Shown here: in pieces, positions 1 to 9,366 of the stretch
How the letters are laid out: every line of letters starts with the position of its first letter
How positions within the stretch are numbered: the stretch's first letter is position 1
Assembly: GCA_009602725.1 (NCBI GenBank)
Contig: WELB01000223.1
Span: 24,002-43,714 of the forward strand
Direction of reading: 5' to 3'
From: Spirogloea muscicola
Lineage: Eukaryota > Streptophyta > Zygnematophyceae > Spirogloeales > Spirogloeaceae
Length of the DNA stretch: 19,713 nt
The notes under the pieces: model-generated
Databases searched by the model: none
What the model was told of the DNA's origin: nothing
The model's input: the letters and a program-made list of their open reading frames with translations, nothing else
Translations under genes and position numbers: made by a program

Positions 1-26
1 GGCGGCGGCGGCGGCGGCGGCGGCGG
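1..26. repeat. GGC trinucleotide microsatellite at contig start
   Basis: Eight full GGC units plus two bases open the window. The sequence stays GC-rich into the upstream region of the first gene. The contig probably broke here because the repeat is hard to assemble; the true length of the tract is unknown. Confidence 0.9.
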
Positions 27-268
27 GAACGGCAGGGATAGGCAAACGGGCTGAGGAAGGCAGGGGACGGCTTGGCCCTCCCCCGCCTGCGCCGCCGCCG
101 CCGCCGCTCGCGCTGCCGCGCCGTGGCCGAGCTCGCCGGAGCCCGCTCGTCATCGAGGCCCGCCAGGCCCTCCCAGCCATGGCGCCGTGGCGCTGAGCGC
201 CTCGCTCCCAGCGGCGGCGCAGCCACGCTGCCACGCCTGCCAGCGAGGGGACGTGCAGTCCAGCCGCC

Positions 269-836
269 ATGCTGCGACGGTACCGGGCATGGAACCCCGT
301 GCACCCCACGGCGGGCGCCTTCTGGGGCTTCGGCCTGGGCCTCGGCTGCGGCGTGGGCTGGGGCCCGGGCTTCGGGCCCGCCGCCATCGGCTACGTGGGC
401 GCAGGCTGCGGCGCCGGCCTCGCCGTCGGCGTGGTCCTGGCCGGCCTCGGCGTCGGCCTGCCCACCAGGGGCCTGGCCGCGGCCCCCTGCGACGGTGACC
501 GCCCTGTCCGCCCCTTGTCGTCCCTCCTTCCATCGGCTGCTACTGCGCGCCTCACCGTCTGAGCTTCTGTCACCGACGGCTATGGTGGGTCGTCCCACTC
601 GCGTTCCCTTTGCAGCCGCCGTGTACCTGAGCCGGGGCCTGGCCCGCTGCGCAAGCTCTGTGCTACGTCCGCACTTGCTGGTCATGTGGCAGGGCGCGTG
701 GGGTGGAGTATCAGGCCAGCAGGCTGCCATGGGCCTGGATAGGACTTATCGCAAGGGCCAGACATCGGCCTGCGCCTTCGAGACTGGCGCAGTTGCCACC
801 CATGGTATCAGCACCTGGCTTGACACGCCGAGCTAG
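269..836 (+). CDS. Cadmium-induced protein AS8-like small glycine-rich membrane protein
   Basis: I join exon 1 (269-494) to exon 2 (616-836) across a GT-AG intron of 121 bp (donor GACG|GTGACC, acceptor TTTGCAG|CC). This gives 148 aa in frame. The N-terminus (MLRRYRAWNPVHPTAGAFWG) and the following glycine-rich stretch containing GCGVGWGPGFGP and GYVGAGCG closely match the plant protein annotated as cadmium-induced protein AS8, as I remember it. Residues about 15-65 are hydrophobic with glycine every two to four positions, which suggests two closely packed membrane helices. No enzymatic motif is visible and the molecular role of the family is not known to me. The start at 269 is chosen because the conserved family N-terminus begins there. 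The second exon (AVYLSRGLARC onward) is less conserved, so the C-terminus and stop at 834-836 are less certain than exon 1. Confidence 0.8.
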
Positions 837-960
837 GGGGTGTCTTCCTTAGGACTGGCCAAACAATCTTGTCGGCCAACATGCAAACTCCGTGTGCGGG
901 AGCGAACCTCTTCGATCGGGTATAAGGTAGATGTATTCGTCGCAATCACAGCAATCAAAT

Positions 961-965
961 TGTAA
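961..965 (+). promoter_or_regulatory. TGTAA polyadenylation signal candidate
   Basis: TGTAA, the usual chlorophyte poly(A) signal, lies about 125 bp after the stop of the AS8-like gene. A pentamer is weak evidence on its own; position and strand make it plausible. Confidence 0.35.
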
Positions 966-2621
966 GTGTTAATCGCCATTGTACACGAGTAAGTTCAGTC
1001 TATGAATGACTTCATTCTCTTCATTAATCGACTTGACGAAATACGACACTAATATCCTCCTTCATTCGCTAAGGTGACCAGATCTTGAGTTGTGTCAGCA
1101 ATGTGCTAGTCGGGAAGTACCCTTAAGTCACTACTGCAATGACAAAACATCTCAATGCACCTGAAGGCCGCCTGAGGGCTTGAGCTACAGTTTCCAGGTA
1201 AAAGTCGAGAGTGGTATCCTGGTGCTAGAAAGAAGCTGGGCATGGCTTCGCGTGCAACCCTTGCTGGTGGATTGCAGGCCAATGCCAGCCCTACATGCTT
1301 GCTCATTAGTGTGCCACATATGGCTGCAGTCATGACGGCTATTTTCTAGTCTAGTATGCACGGAGGATGTGGGTTGGTCTAGCAGCTAAATCTTGCCGGA
1401 TTGATCAGCAAATGCATGTTGCAGAGCTTGGTCATACTCCTGGGCAGAGCTACCTCAGGCTTGTGAGGCAACTTTAGAATGTCTTCACTCAGTGATTGGA
1501 GATATGCTCTGGGCCTCTGGGATGAGTAACAATCACAATATACAACCTTCATACTGCAGCTACTTCAGCGACAGCAGTACTGATTGCAGCCGTGCCAGAA
1601 AAACCTGCTGCAGAGGTGCTTCGTCAACTAAGACTGTCTAACACATCTGTCTGCAGGACTTCAAGGTCAACCGCCCGTCATTGCAGAGCCAGAACATTGA
1701 AAGGGTCGAATGTATCATGGCAGTGAGTCTATGAACAGTGGTGCCAGTTATCAAGCTGGGTGTCTCTCTCCCCTGTCTCCACAATGTTCTACTGAAAGAA
1801 AAACTTCTTTCTTTATTACTTGACAAAACACAATAGGCTTTACTATGATGAATTCTTACTCAACACATGGCCGGGCCTCTCGATCAATGCAAAAGCAAGG
1901 CCTAAGCTCCCACGGGAGTGCAAGGTAATGGCTCCTTGAGAGTACAGACTAGTCAGCGCGCCAGCTGAGTACATCAAGCTCGTCTTCAGGAAGTCAAGTA
2001 CCCTGAAAAGTGCAGTTCAGTAAGGAGCACTTCAGTGCGGATGGGATACAGGCACATACTGAACAAAGAATGATCATCTATGTGAGTGTACTATCAAGCT
2101 AGTCCGCTCCTTCTACAGAGCTGAGGTTCTGCGCTACACCATGTTACAGTAGGCTCCAACCCAAAGTGGCACCTTCAGAGGGCGTGGTTGTGGCCTTGCA
2201 TACTGAACGCTGCATGATTGGCAGCCCAGGTTTACCCAGGGGCGAATCATGAGGACGTCTTATTCATATCCTCAATGTTGAGCTCACAAGCCAACACAGG
2301 GGCATCCTCCTCCATTGACTCGGGGCTAGTTAAGAGGACCACAGAGGACCAAGCTTATAAGGCTTCAGTAATGATTGTGACAACCTTGTGCACCATGAAT
2401 GTACTCATTCTTAAGTTCTATGCTTACAGAAACATTCATAATGCACGTATGCAAGAGACGAGCTTGGGCAACTACCACGCCCTTGTGGCCAGCCAATACA
2501 GAGTCCATGACAGGACCTCCACCATTAGCAGACAAGTACACACTATGCAGGTTCACAACTCTGCTCATGACATACTTTAGCATGCTAGTAGGAACACAAC
2601 GATTAGCAGACATGTAAGCCA
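966..2621. other. Intergenic region with no recognisable gene
   Basis: About 1.7 kb lies between the AS8-like gene and the 3' end of the peptidase-like gene. Open frames here are short (the longest, 2218-2580 on +, is 120 codons with no familiar motif) and base composition is lower in GC than the coding exons. The motif GTCTGCTAAT occurs twice on the minus strand (near 2530 and 2605). I see no tRNA, transposon or conserved protein block. It may hold long 3' UTRs or an unrecognised gene. Confidence 0.5.
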
Positions 2622-2626
2622 TTACA
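2622..2626 (-). promoter_or_regulatory. TGTAA polyadenylation signal candidate (minus strand)
   Basis: TTACA on + reads TGTAA on -, about 71 bp downstream of the proposed TAG stop of the S26-peptidase-like gene (2697-2699). Its position supports ending that gene by reading through the possible donor at 2709 rather than adding a further exon. Confidence 0.4.
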
Positions 2627-2696
2627 CCCCCCCAATTATCGAAGATTTGAAAGAACATCTGAAGAAATGTGAACAAACAATTTCTTGTATGAAGTT

Positions 2697-3983
2697 CTAA
2701 GGAGTATACCTGTTCACGACCTGGGCGTGGTCAACCAGAGAGCGACTGCAGTAGATCACTCTTCCAATGACACGGTTGAGTTGAACTGGTCCAAACACCC
2801 GGCTGTCAACAACTTCCTACGTAACAACAAGATGTCAAATAAGCCAATGCCCAAAGAACTCTTCTGAAAACCAGAACCTGCTTGTAAGAGACTCTGTATG
2901 TAGGCTTGTACGAGTGAGCCCAGTCCTGCTTATGATTGCATAACGAGACACAAGCCACAGGTTACTATAGACTGGAGGTATGATACTACTTACATCACAA
3001 ACATACATGGCCACTAGCTGGCCGTCCAGAAGGTGTTGCAAGCAGAGAGCATGCAGGAAATGCATTCAAGCGACAGCAGTACTTCACAACAAGCAATGTC
3101 ACCCTGGATCTTCACCGGAGGCTTCTTGAGCTCGTTGTCACACAGTAGCCAGCAGTGGCCAACGGGTATGTCAAATGCCTCGTCTTGCTCCTTGCTGGAG
3201 ACCATTTCGTCTCCTTCCAAGGCAGCTACTCTCCTCACCAGCTTGGTGGCATCGTCCACAGGGTTCAGAATGCAAACAACATCCCCAACGTTCACCCTTC
3301 ATAAACGTATGGAAGCTTAGCAAACAGTCAGCTCCAACATCTTGGTATACAGGAGCACGTCACGACTACAACCTGATGTGCTTCTTCTCTGCATGATTCC
3401 AGGCGGAGCCTCAGTATTTGATGCCCCAATGACTCAGGGACCACAAAGAAACTGGCTGGAGAATGTCAGGCGGCTGAGAGGCCGGCTGCCATTGCCTCGA
3501 GGGGTCTGATAATTTTGTGCAGCTTCGCTGTCAGCTGACCTGGGAAACAATTGTGGCAGCCATCTGAGGAGGAGTGTCTCGCCCTGCTTTCCAGTAAAGG
3601 TGGGGGCCATCTCGTCGCCCTTGATGGACTCCATGAAGGTGAGAGGGTGGTTCCGGAAGTTGTCGTACATCTTGGTCAGTGTTTGAGAGTAGCTTGGCTT
3701 GTGGTCGTGGCTCTGCGACAAGCACAGTGACAGCGCTGAGTCAGTCGGGTACCGACCAGTAAAGCTCCGGATGACGGCAGTCAGGAAGCAAACCCTACAT
3801 CACTATTGACTGTCGTGGAGCCTTCAATTGCATACAAGCTCAAGGTGGCTCCCTCTCGAGTGCGGATGTCTTAGTCGACGAGCTGCAGAAGGTGCGCATC
3901 ACCTTCACCATGGCGCGGGTGAGGTGCACGGAGGCCTCTGCCCGCAACCGCAAGTACCGTAGGAACGTGAAGAAGGTCGCCAT
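2697..3983 (-). CDS. S24/S26 signal-peptidase-like protein (At1g06200/At2g31140-type), probably catalytically inactive
   Basis: Four exons on -: 3983-3903, 3712-3540, 3296-3116 and 2816-2697, giving 184 aa in frame with GT-AG junctions. Domains run as a basic N-terminus (MATFFTFLRYLRLRAEASVH), then the box GDEMAPT (residues 59-65), VGDVV (88-92), LVRRVAALEGDEM (104-116) and DNELKK...DSRVFGPV. These match in order the plant S24/S26-peptidase-like proteins At1g06200 and At2g31140 as I recall them, related to mitochondrial inner membrane protease (IMP). The IMP catalytic serine position (GxSMxPT) is Glu61 here, and the catalytic lysine (KRV) is Arg106, so proteolysis is unlikely; the DSR-FGP box that follows is kept. 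The first-exon donor could also be six bases earlier. The end is uncertain: a donor-like CAG|GTATAC at 2709 could lead to another exon, but the in-frame TAG at 2699-2697 and a nearby TGTAA favour the end given. It diverges from the PhyH gene. Confidence 0.8.
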
Positions 3984-4689
3984 GGAGAGTCCGCCTGTGC
4001 CCGCACCAGCACCACCCGCACGGCCTCCTCTCCCAGAAGCTTCTACGCTCTCGGAGAAGCTCTAGCGCTCAGATTGTCACGAGCGCGCAGGTTGCCATGA
4101 GCCGAACACGGCGCCAGCGCTGATACAGTCTTGGGGAGGGCCACCGCCGGCCCAGCGGGACAGACGGTCTGGAACGGCTGCCGCCGCCGCCCGGAGACGG
4201 AGCGCAAGCCGCGGCGCCTCTGCGGGGCGGCCAGCAGAAGCAGCTAGCGGCGCGGGCGCGCGGCGCGGGGGGGGGCCGCGGAGGTGTTGGCTGGGTGGCT
4301 GTGCTTCAGCGCTCGTCTCCCGTCTCATGACGCCTTTCCCCAGTGGGGCGAGCGCCGCGAGCCAGTGCCGCTTGCCGATTGACAATTGCTGGGAGCGGCA
4401 TGGGGCCGCCACGACCCCCCGCCCCGCCCCGGCGCTGACCATCCGGAGATGGGCCGGTGCCTGGCTCACCGTCAGCCAGAGCCCACCCGTCGTCCCCGAC
4501 CCCGCCGCCTGCCGGCCCTCCACCAGCGCCCGGCCCTCTCAGCGCGAGCCGCGCCCCGAGACGGCGGCGGCGGGTCGAGAAGCGTGCCCCACGCATTCCT
4601 CAGCACGGGCAGCAAGCCGGCTGGGCAGCCAACGGCTGCCAGCCCCACTTGGCGCCGCTGCAGCCAAGGCGCGCCGTGAGCCGTGGCCG
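3984..4689. promoter_or_regulatory. GC-rich divergent promoter region
   Basis: This 0.7 kb separates two head-to-head genes (S26-like on -, PhyH family on +), so it probably holds both promoters and 5' UTRs. It contains a nine-G run (4268-4276) and is strongly GC-rich. I see no clear TATA box. The PhyH frame is open upstream to an ATG at 4327, so part of the region could be a 121-residue N-terminal extension rich in Ala, Arg, Pro and Ser. Confidence 0.5.
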
Positions 4690-6532
4690 ATGGGCGCCGC
4701 CGAGCGGCGGCAAGGGGACGGCTACCTCGTGACGGAGGAGGAAAAAGAGGGCTTCCGGCGGGACGGGTATGTGCACCTGCAGGTGGGTTTCTCTCCCGTC
4801 CTTGGCCATGCTCGAGGCAAGGCTGCGCGACGACGGGCTTGCGTTGTCAGGGCACGTCCTTCCATCGAGGATGCCGGCTCTTGCATGTGCATCAGTGACA
4901 GCGCAAGGCCTTGCTGCAAGACTGGCGTATTACTGCATGTAGACTAAGGCGGTCGGTTGTTGATTTCTACAACAGGGCGTCCTTGCGGAGGAAGAGTTGC
5001 AGGTGCTCGAGCGCGAGTACATGCGCTTCATCAACAGGGAGATCAATGTCGAAGGCCGTGACTTCTGCGACATGTCTGGAGACTATTCCAAACCCCTCGA
5101 GGAGTTCTCCATCCATCAACATCATGCTGCCCTCCAAGTATGCTTGCAGCCCTGCAGGTTATACCTGAGATAGTGCTATTTGTCTGCCTGACCCACATTC
5201 GTGCATTGCTATCTTCAACCGGGTGCAGGCAGAATGTCAGCCTTGCTTTTGCGGTACTGATTTGCTTCCACTTTTGTCGTCTTCAGAGACTTGATGAGCC
5301 GATGGAATCGTGTATGCCAGGCATATGACAGCAGCATTTGACAGAAGTGACAGCATTTGACAGCAATCTATTGCCATTCCCAGATACAATCCCGAATTGA
5401 AGGGTAATTTATATGAAAAGCGTGCTGCATCTATTGCCAAGCAGTTGTGTGGACCAGACATGGTCCCGGACTACGACCAGCTCCTTGCCAAGCCGCCCCA
5501 CAGGCCGGATGGTGTTTTCATGTGGTATGTTTGGCGCTTGCCACGGACTTCATAGAGTGCCTGTGTAGCACGTGTAGGAAGATGACAGTATTTCTGCACT
5601 TTCATGTCTCTGGGGCAAGGAACTATTACATCCTTCTTGATCGAATGTGCATATCTGTGTGATTTTGGCGCCTTCCGGCTCTTTGGACCTTGTCCATGCT
5701 TTTTGGGCTGGCCTTTCCCAGCGCCTACCTTCTTTGGGAGAGCACTTATTCTTATCCCTGTTTGCATGAAATTGGGGTCTATGTCCTCTGCTTGTTTGAT
5801 GAAGACCTGCACCATTTGTTCCTTCTCCAGGCACCAAGACCTAGCATACTGGCCGGTAACCAATGACACGAGGACAGCATCCTTTTGGCTTGCCATCGAC
5901 AACTCCTCCATTGAGAATGGCTGCTTGCAGTTCGTTCCTGGCTCCCATCAGGAGAAGCATTTGCGTCATCACGGACCTTTACACGGAGATCGCGACAAGT
6001 CTCACACCCTGGCAGCTACGCTGACAAAGGGGGACAATACCAAGCCCATGGAGATTCAGCGTGGGGATGTCACTGTCCACCACGAGCGGCTGCTCCATGG
6101 CTCTGGAGGAAACAGCAGGTATGGCCTCAGAAGTACGAGAATTGCTCGGTGCATTTATTCACTGCCACTGATGCACCAAGCAGTCAATGATGTGAAAGAA
6201 GTCTGCAGGTCAGGCCATTGAGTGGCTGGAGATCTAGACTGTAAACAGTCACTTACACATGAGAGCAGCTTGCACGTTTGGTGTAAGAGGCATCCAGATT
6301 ATTACAGTAGTTGTGTGATGAAAAGGCTGCTATGAGCTGTATCACATCCTCTTACAGTGGATTGGTCTTTGTCTGCATTCACAGCAAGGATAGCTGGCGG
6401 CGAGCTTGGGTCATTGCATTCCGCAGCCAGGAGACTGTGGAGGAGGAGCGCCGCAGGGGCTTCACGCACTCGCACAATGACAAGCTGGATGTGCTGAACG
6501 CTGTTGGGAAGGAGGTCGCAACTCATATTTGA
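4690..6532 (+). CDS. Phytanoyl-CoA dioxygenase (PhyH) family protein, with an apparent frameshift in exon 2
   Basis: Exons 4690-4782, 4976-5137, 5384-5524, 5831-6118 and 6385-6532 all join at GT-AG sites and encode about 275 residues. PhyH enzymes are Fe(II)/2-oxoglutarate oxygenases. The iron facial triad is visible as HQD in exon 4 (codons at 5832-5840) and the His of LLHGSGGN (6096-6098). The Arg pair of SWRRAW in exon 5 fits the 2-oxoglutarate-binding position. Other family blocks are FRRDGYVHL, FCDMSGDYSKP, KRAASIAKQL and ETVEEERRRGFTHSHND. In exon 2 the frame breaks at about 5111-5118: EEFSI is followed one base out of register by INIMLPSK, beside the tandem CCATCCATC. One extra base, or a 4-bp repeat unit, accounts for it, and all downstream exons fit only the second frame. 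It may be a sequence error or a true null allele. Substrate is unknown; this branch resembles bacterial and algal PhyH-like proteins more than ectoine hydroxylase. ATG 4690 is chosen because the family domain starts just after it. Confidence 0.85.
5673..5752 (+). repeat. Retroelement tail-derived repeat inside PhyH intron 3
   Basis: The stretch with GGACCTTGTCCATGC, then TTTTGGGCTGGCCTTTCCCA, matches the 3' tail of the LINE-like element seen at about 10970-11010, 13669-13715 and 14142-14180. The preceding CCGGCTC and following gggagagcac blocks also recur in those tails. It lies in the sense direction inside an intron and leaves the splice sites untouched. Confidence 0.7.
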
Positions 6533-7203
6533 CGCGTGTCTAATATCTAACGTATGACAGACTGGGTAGGACCTTCATGTCCCGAGGCCCAAATTTCGTT
6601 GCTCACTAATGGGCCCATGTCGTTATTGCTCATCAAGGAGCCCAGGAAACCAGAGGTTTATTGTGTGCTGCAAGACAGCTGCGCCTACATGAGCCCGAGG
6701 AGGATAATTCTTGGCTACTCCGAAGTTGACAGCCCAAGTTGCTCGATGCGTGACACTTTTAACTTGGCTATCGATGCAGCTCAATTTGGCAGCTGCCCTT
6801 CTGTGCAGGAGAGGATAATATGGGCGTGCCAAAAATGCATGAGTAGAAGACTTTACCGGATGGCAGGCGGAAAGGTGTAACAGCAGGTCAGAGATAGCAG
6901 GCCGTGTCACATCGATTCCTGTGAGGGCAAGCGAGTAGCGTGGCAAGGTCAATATAGGAGGAGTATGGTAGGAGCAGGGAGGAGACGCAATCCTCTCAAG
7001 TTGGTGGTGATCAGGAGTAGTATTGCTTAAAGAGCCAAGATCACAACATGAGAAGGACAGGACAATGGTGAGCTTGCTGCTGGCATCAGCTGACGTAGTA
7101 GGCGCTTGCTGTTGTCAAAGAGCGGCTGTGAAGGCCAGCTAATTGCGCATCTAGATTGGACATCACTGCTTGCATGTCACGAGTACCTCGAGCTAGGAGA
7201 AGG
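6533..7203. other. PhyH 3' flank, no gene recognised
   Basis: Short open frames only, on both strands, and no conserved protein block seen. TGTAA occurs at 6876-6880, about 345 bp after the PhyH stop, and is a possible poly(A) signal for that gene. Confidence 0.4.
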
Positions 7204-7276
7204 CTGCCTAGAGGAGCGAAGAGAGAAGGCACGCGGGGTGCATGAAGTGAAATGGAGGCCAATTCAAGCCGATACA
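7204..7276 (-). repeat. Inverted copy of the retroelement 3' UTR segment found at 13380-13450
   Basis: On the minus strand this reads GTATCGGCTTGAATTGGCCT, then a CATGCACCCCGCGTGCCTTC block and TCTCTTCGCTCC. The same order with few changes is found about 80-140 bp after the stop of the RT gene (13382-13450). The copy is solitary: no element coding sequence accompanies it, so it is a short dispersed remnant or a marker of a separate nonautonomous family that shares this tail. Confidence 0.7.
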
Positions 7277-7498
7277 TACAGGAGCGAAGAAGCTCTTACT
7301 GAATGGAGGCATGGATATAAGTGGCCAGCCACATTGAATGGAGAAGGACCACAAGAGCCTGAGTATGCAAACCACTCTGTGTTCAAGTGGTATCACTTAT
7401 GGCCGCTTAAGGACCACAGGCTTACTTTTGAGGTCTTGAACCCCATCATCAGCCGCCCCACTGCCCACACCCCTGTATCTGCTGAGGAACGTACTCAC

Positions 7499-7819
7499 AC
7501 GAGAGGGCAAAGAATCGGGTGGCAGTGGGCTTGAACACCTCATAAACTTGCTCAGGGACGATGTAAATGCTTATTGGGGTCGAGTGATAGCCTGCATGCT
7601 AGTGGCTTGCTTCTGCCGCCCTTTAGAATGGAGGAGGTGGCAGCGTCGTGGCTGATTAGGTAGATGGATACCAGCACTACAACATGATACCTTTTGGGAC
7701 GAGGCTCAGTTGTGCCACTGAGGATGACTCTCTGCCCTTTAAAACGGTGGCCAGTCATGCCACACTGCCGCTTTACATTGACCTCGACCTGAAATTGAGC
7801 TCCAACACCAGCATCAGAT
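7499..7819 (-). CDS. Unrecognised gene fragment: two exon-like blocks
   Basis: I do not recognise this protein. On - the block 7819-7691 is bounded by TTTGGCAG| and AAAAG|GTATCA and reads SDAGVGAQFQVEVNVKRQCG, then MTGHRFKGQRVILSG. A second block, 7591-7499, is bounded by CATGCAG| and |GTGAGT and contains YIVPEQVYEVFKPTATRFF. Both look coding in composition and have good splice signals, but the simplest join does not keep frame. An alternative donor inside the first block (ATCCTCA|GTGGCA) would. Neighbouring frames (7106-7534 on +, 7838-8188 on -) are also open, so the strand is not secure. It may be a decayed gene or an active one with exons I cannot identify. Confidence 0.25.
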
Positions 7820-8218
7820 CTGCCAAAGAAGTAACCGTCATGGATTCGTATCATCCATTTTCTCAGGCTTTCCAGCATCTAGAGTACGTGGCGATGTCGG
7901 ACTTGGTGAAGTGAAGGTCGCAATCACTGTTACTGTTATGATCTGCGGAGTTTGTCCCTTGCTGTCTTCACCAGTACCATAGCGGAAGTTATTCAATTGC
8001 TTGAAAAGAACGGCCATTAAGCGTACTCCTAGAGCACCCCTTGGAAAGTCACACAGAAAGGAAGCACCAAGAAGAGACAGTCGCCGAGAGCTGCATCTCA
8101 GAAGGAAGGACATTTCAAAGCGAGCAGCAACAGCATATTGGGCTACTACGTGCAAGAGCGTCAACATATTCTGATGCTCAGCAGACATAGTATGCTACTT
8201 GTCAAGCTTTCCGTGCGC

Positions 8219-9366
8219 AGCTCGGTCCCGCGCTGGCCTCATCAATTCCGGCGTTGACTCGCCTCACCCTCCTCTTCGAACACCTTCGAGGGACTATCTC
8301 CGCCTCCTGAGAGCCGTCACGACGCTCGCCGACCCGCGAAGTCAGGCTAGCCACGGGCATCTGCGAGCTCGGGGACCATGATGCCGGCCCCGGGATGCCG
8401 GCGCATCCTGTAAAATCTCCGGGCGCTCTCTCTTCGACGTGTTGCAAGCGCTCAGCTTGAACAGAGATGTCTTTCCCTTGCGAGAGCTGACGTTCTTCAC
8501 GGCTCTCGAGAGCCTCTCACTGACCTGCCCGCGGGCTACTGGTGAGCCCTGCAAATATCATGCTGCCAACACGCGGCCTCATATACATCACAAACTCATC
8601 GTGATCCTGCTGCCGATGTCAGCTCTGGAATAAGCGGAGGCTCAGCTTGGTCACGCATGACCCATTCAGATACAGACATCCATGCCATCACTGCCGCTTG
8701 CCAGCACATCAAAGAGCCGGAGCTACACTACTATCAGGATGTACCAATTCCAGCTTGGAGTCGATTGCCGAGGAGGTCAAAAGCAGCTGGGCACTTTTGT
8801 CGTGAGCGGTTGCAGAATCACCGATGGCTGGGTTGCGCGATTGGCCATAGGCTGCTCCATGCTGCAAGACTCCAGCGTTGGAAGATGTGCAAGGCTGTCC
8901 GTAAGAGCTGCTTATGCAGTTATCAAGGAGTGCCCCGAGCTTGGGAGGCTTGGATACCCAGCAGAGCTAAAGTGTCCAGTTGCTACAGCTGCCATATGGT
9001 GGCAGCCATGACCTGTCACGACTCACGTCGGTTGCTGTGAATTCCTACAGGAGCGGATGCTCTCGTAGCCATGAACATCTTGGCGTCCTCTTGCTCACAT
9101 CTGCTTGAGCTGGACTTAGGGCGGACCAGACCCCAACATCAACAGGCCTCAACCGTGGGAAGCTGTCCCCCCACACTGGCGCATCAGAAGTTGACATTAT
9201 TGGGATCCACCATCAGCACATTGCCATTTGAATCATTCTTACTGAAGGCAACCCGACTACAGATGTAAAATCCTGCACGGTGATCGGTGCTATGCCGAAG
9301 CCTTCCCTCCCGTTTACTTTTCAGTCCCTGCAGTGCTGCGACTGCAAGACTGAGCCAGGGCACGGC
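8219..9366 (+). pseudogene. Left arm copy of F-box/LRR-type gene (lacks the F-box)
   Basis: Blocks of a leucine-rich-repeat protein are readable on + but in shifting frames: LRAVTTLADPR (about 8310), LTFFTALESLSLTCPRATG (about 8490), then one continuous run from KQLGTFVVSGCRITD through ARLAIGCSMLQ and ARLSVRAAYAVIKECPELGR (about 8780-8960). The spacing of Leu, Cys and Ala residues fits cysteine-containing LRRs of F-box/AMN1-type proteins. The copy begins after the F-box region present in the opposite arm and has stops between blocks, some of which may lie in introns. It is the left arm of a large palindrome; compared with the other arm it keeps the frame in the GRCARLSV segment. Confidence 0.55.

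Noticed and set aside
72-836. Long + frame of 254 codons spanning the first gene
   Set aside because: Its first part is in a different frame from the conserved AS8-like exon 1 and is Arg/Pro/Ala-rich GC noise; only its last part (616-836) is real, as exon 2.
2218-2580. 120-codon + frame starting MAAQVYPGANHE
   Set aside because: The ORF's first codon is not ATG in the sequence, there is no conserved block, and it overlaps the likely 3' flank of the minus-strand gene; not enough to call a gene.
2401-2580. Possible fifth exon of the S26-like gene on the minus strand
   Set aside because: The plant proteins end with about 25 further residues, but I found no similar block here; the in-frame stop and nearby TGTAA fit a shorter C-terminus.
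4077-4596. Minus-strand open frames upstream of PhyH
   Set aside because: Low-complexity Arg/Ala/Gly-rich readings in a GC-rich promoter region, with no recognisable motif.
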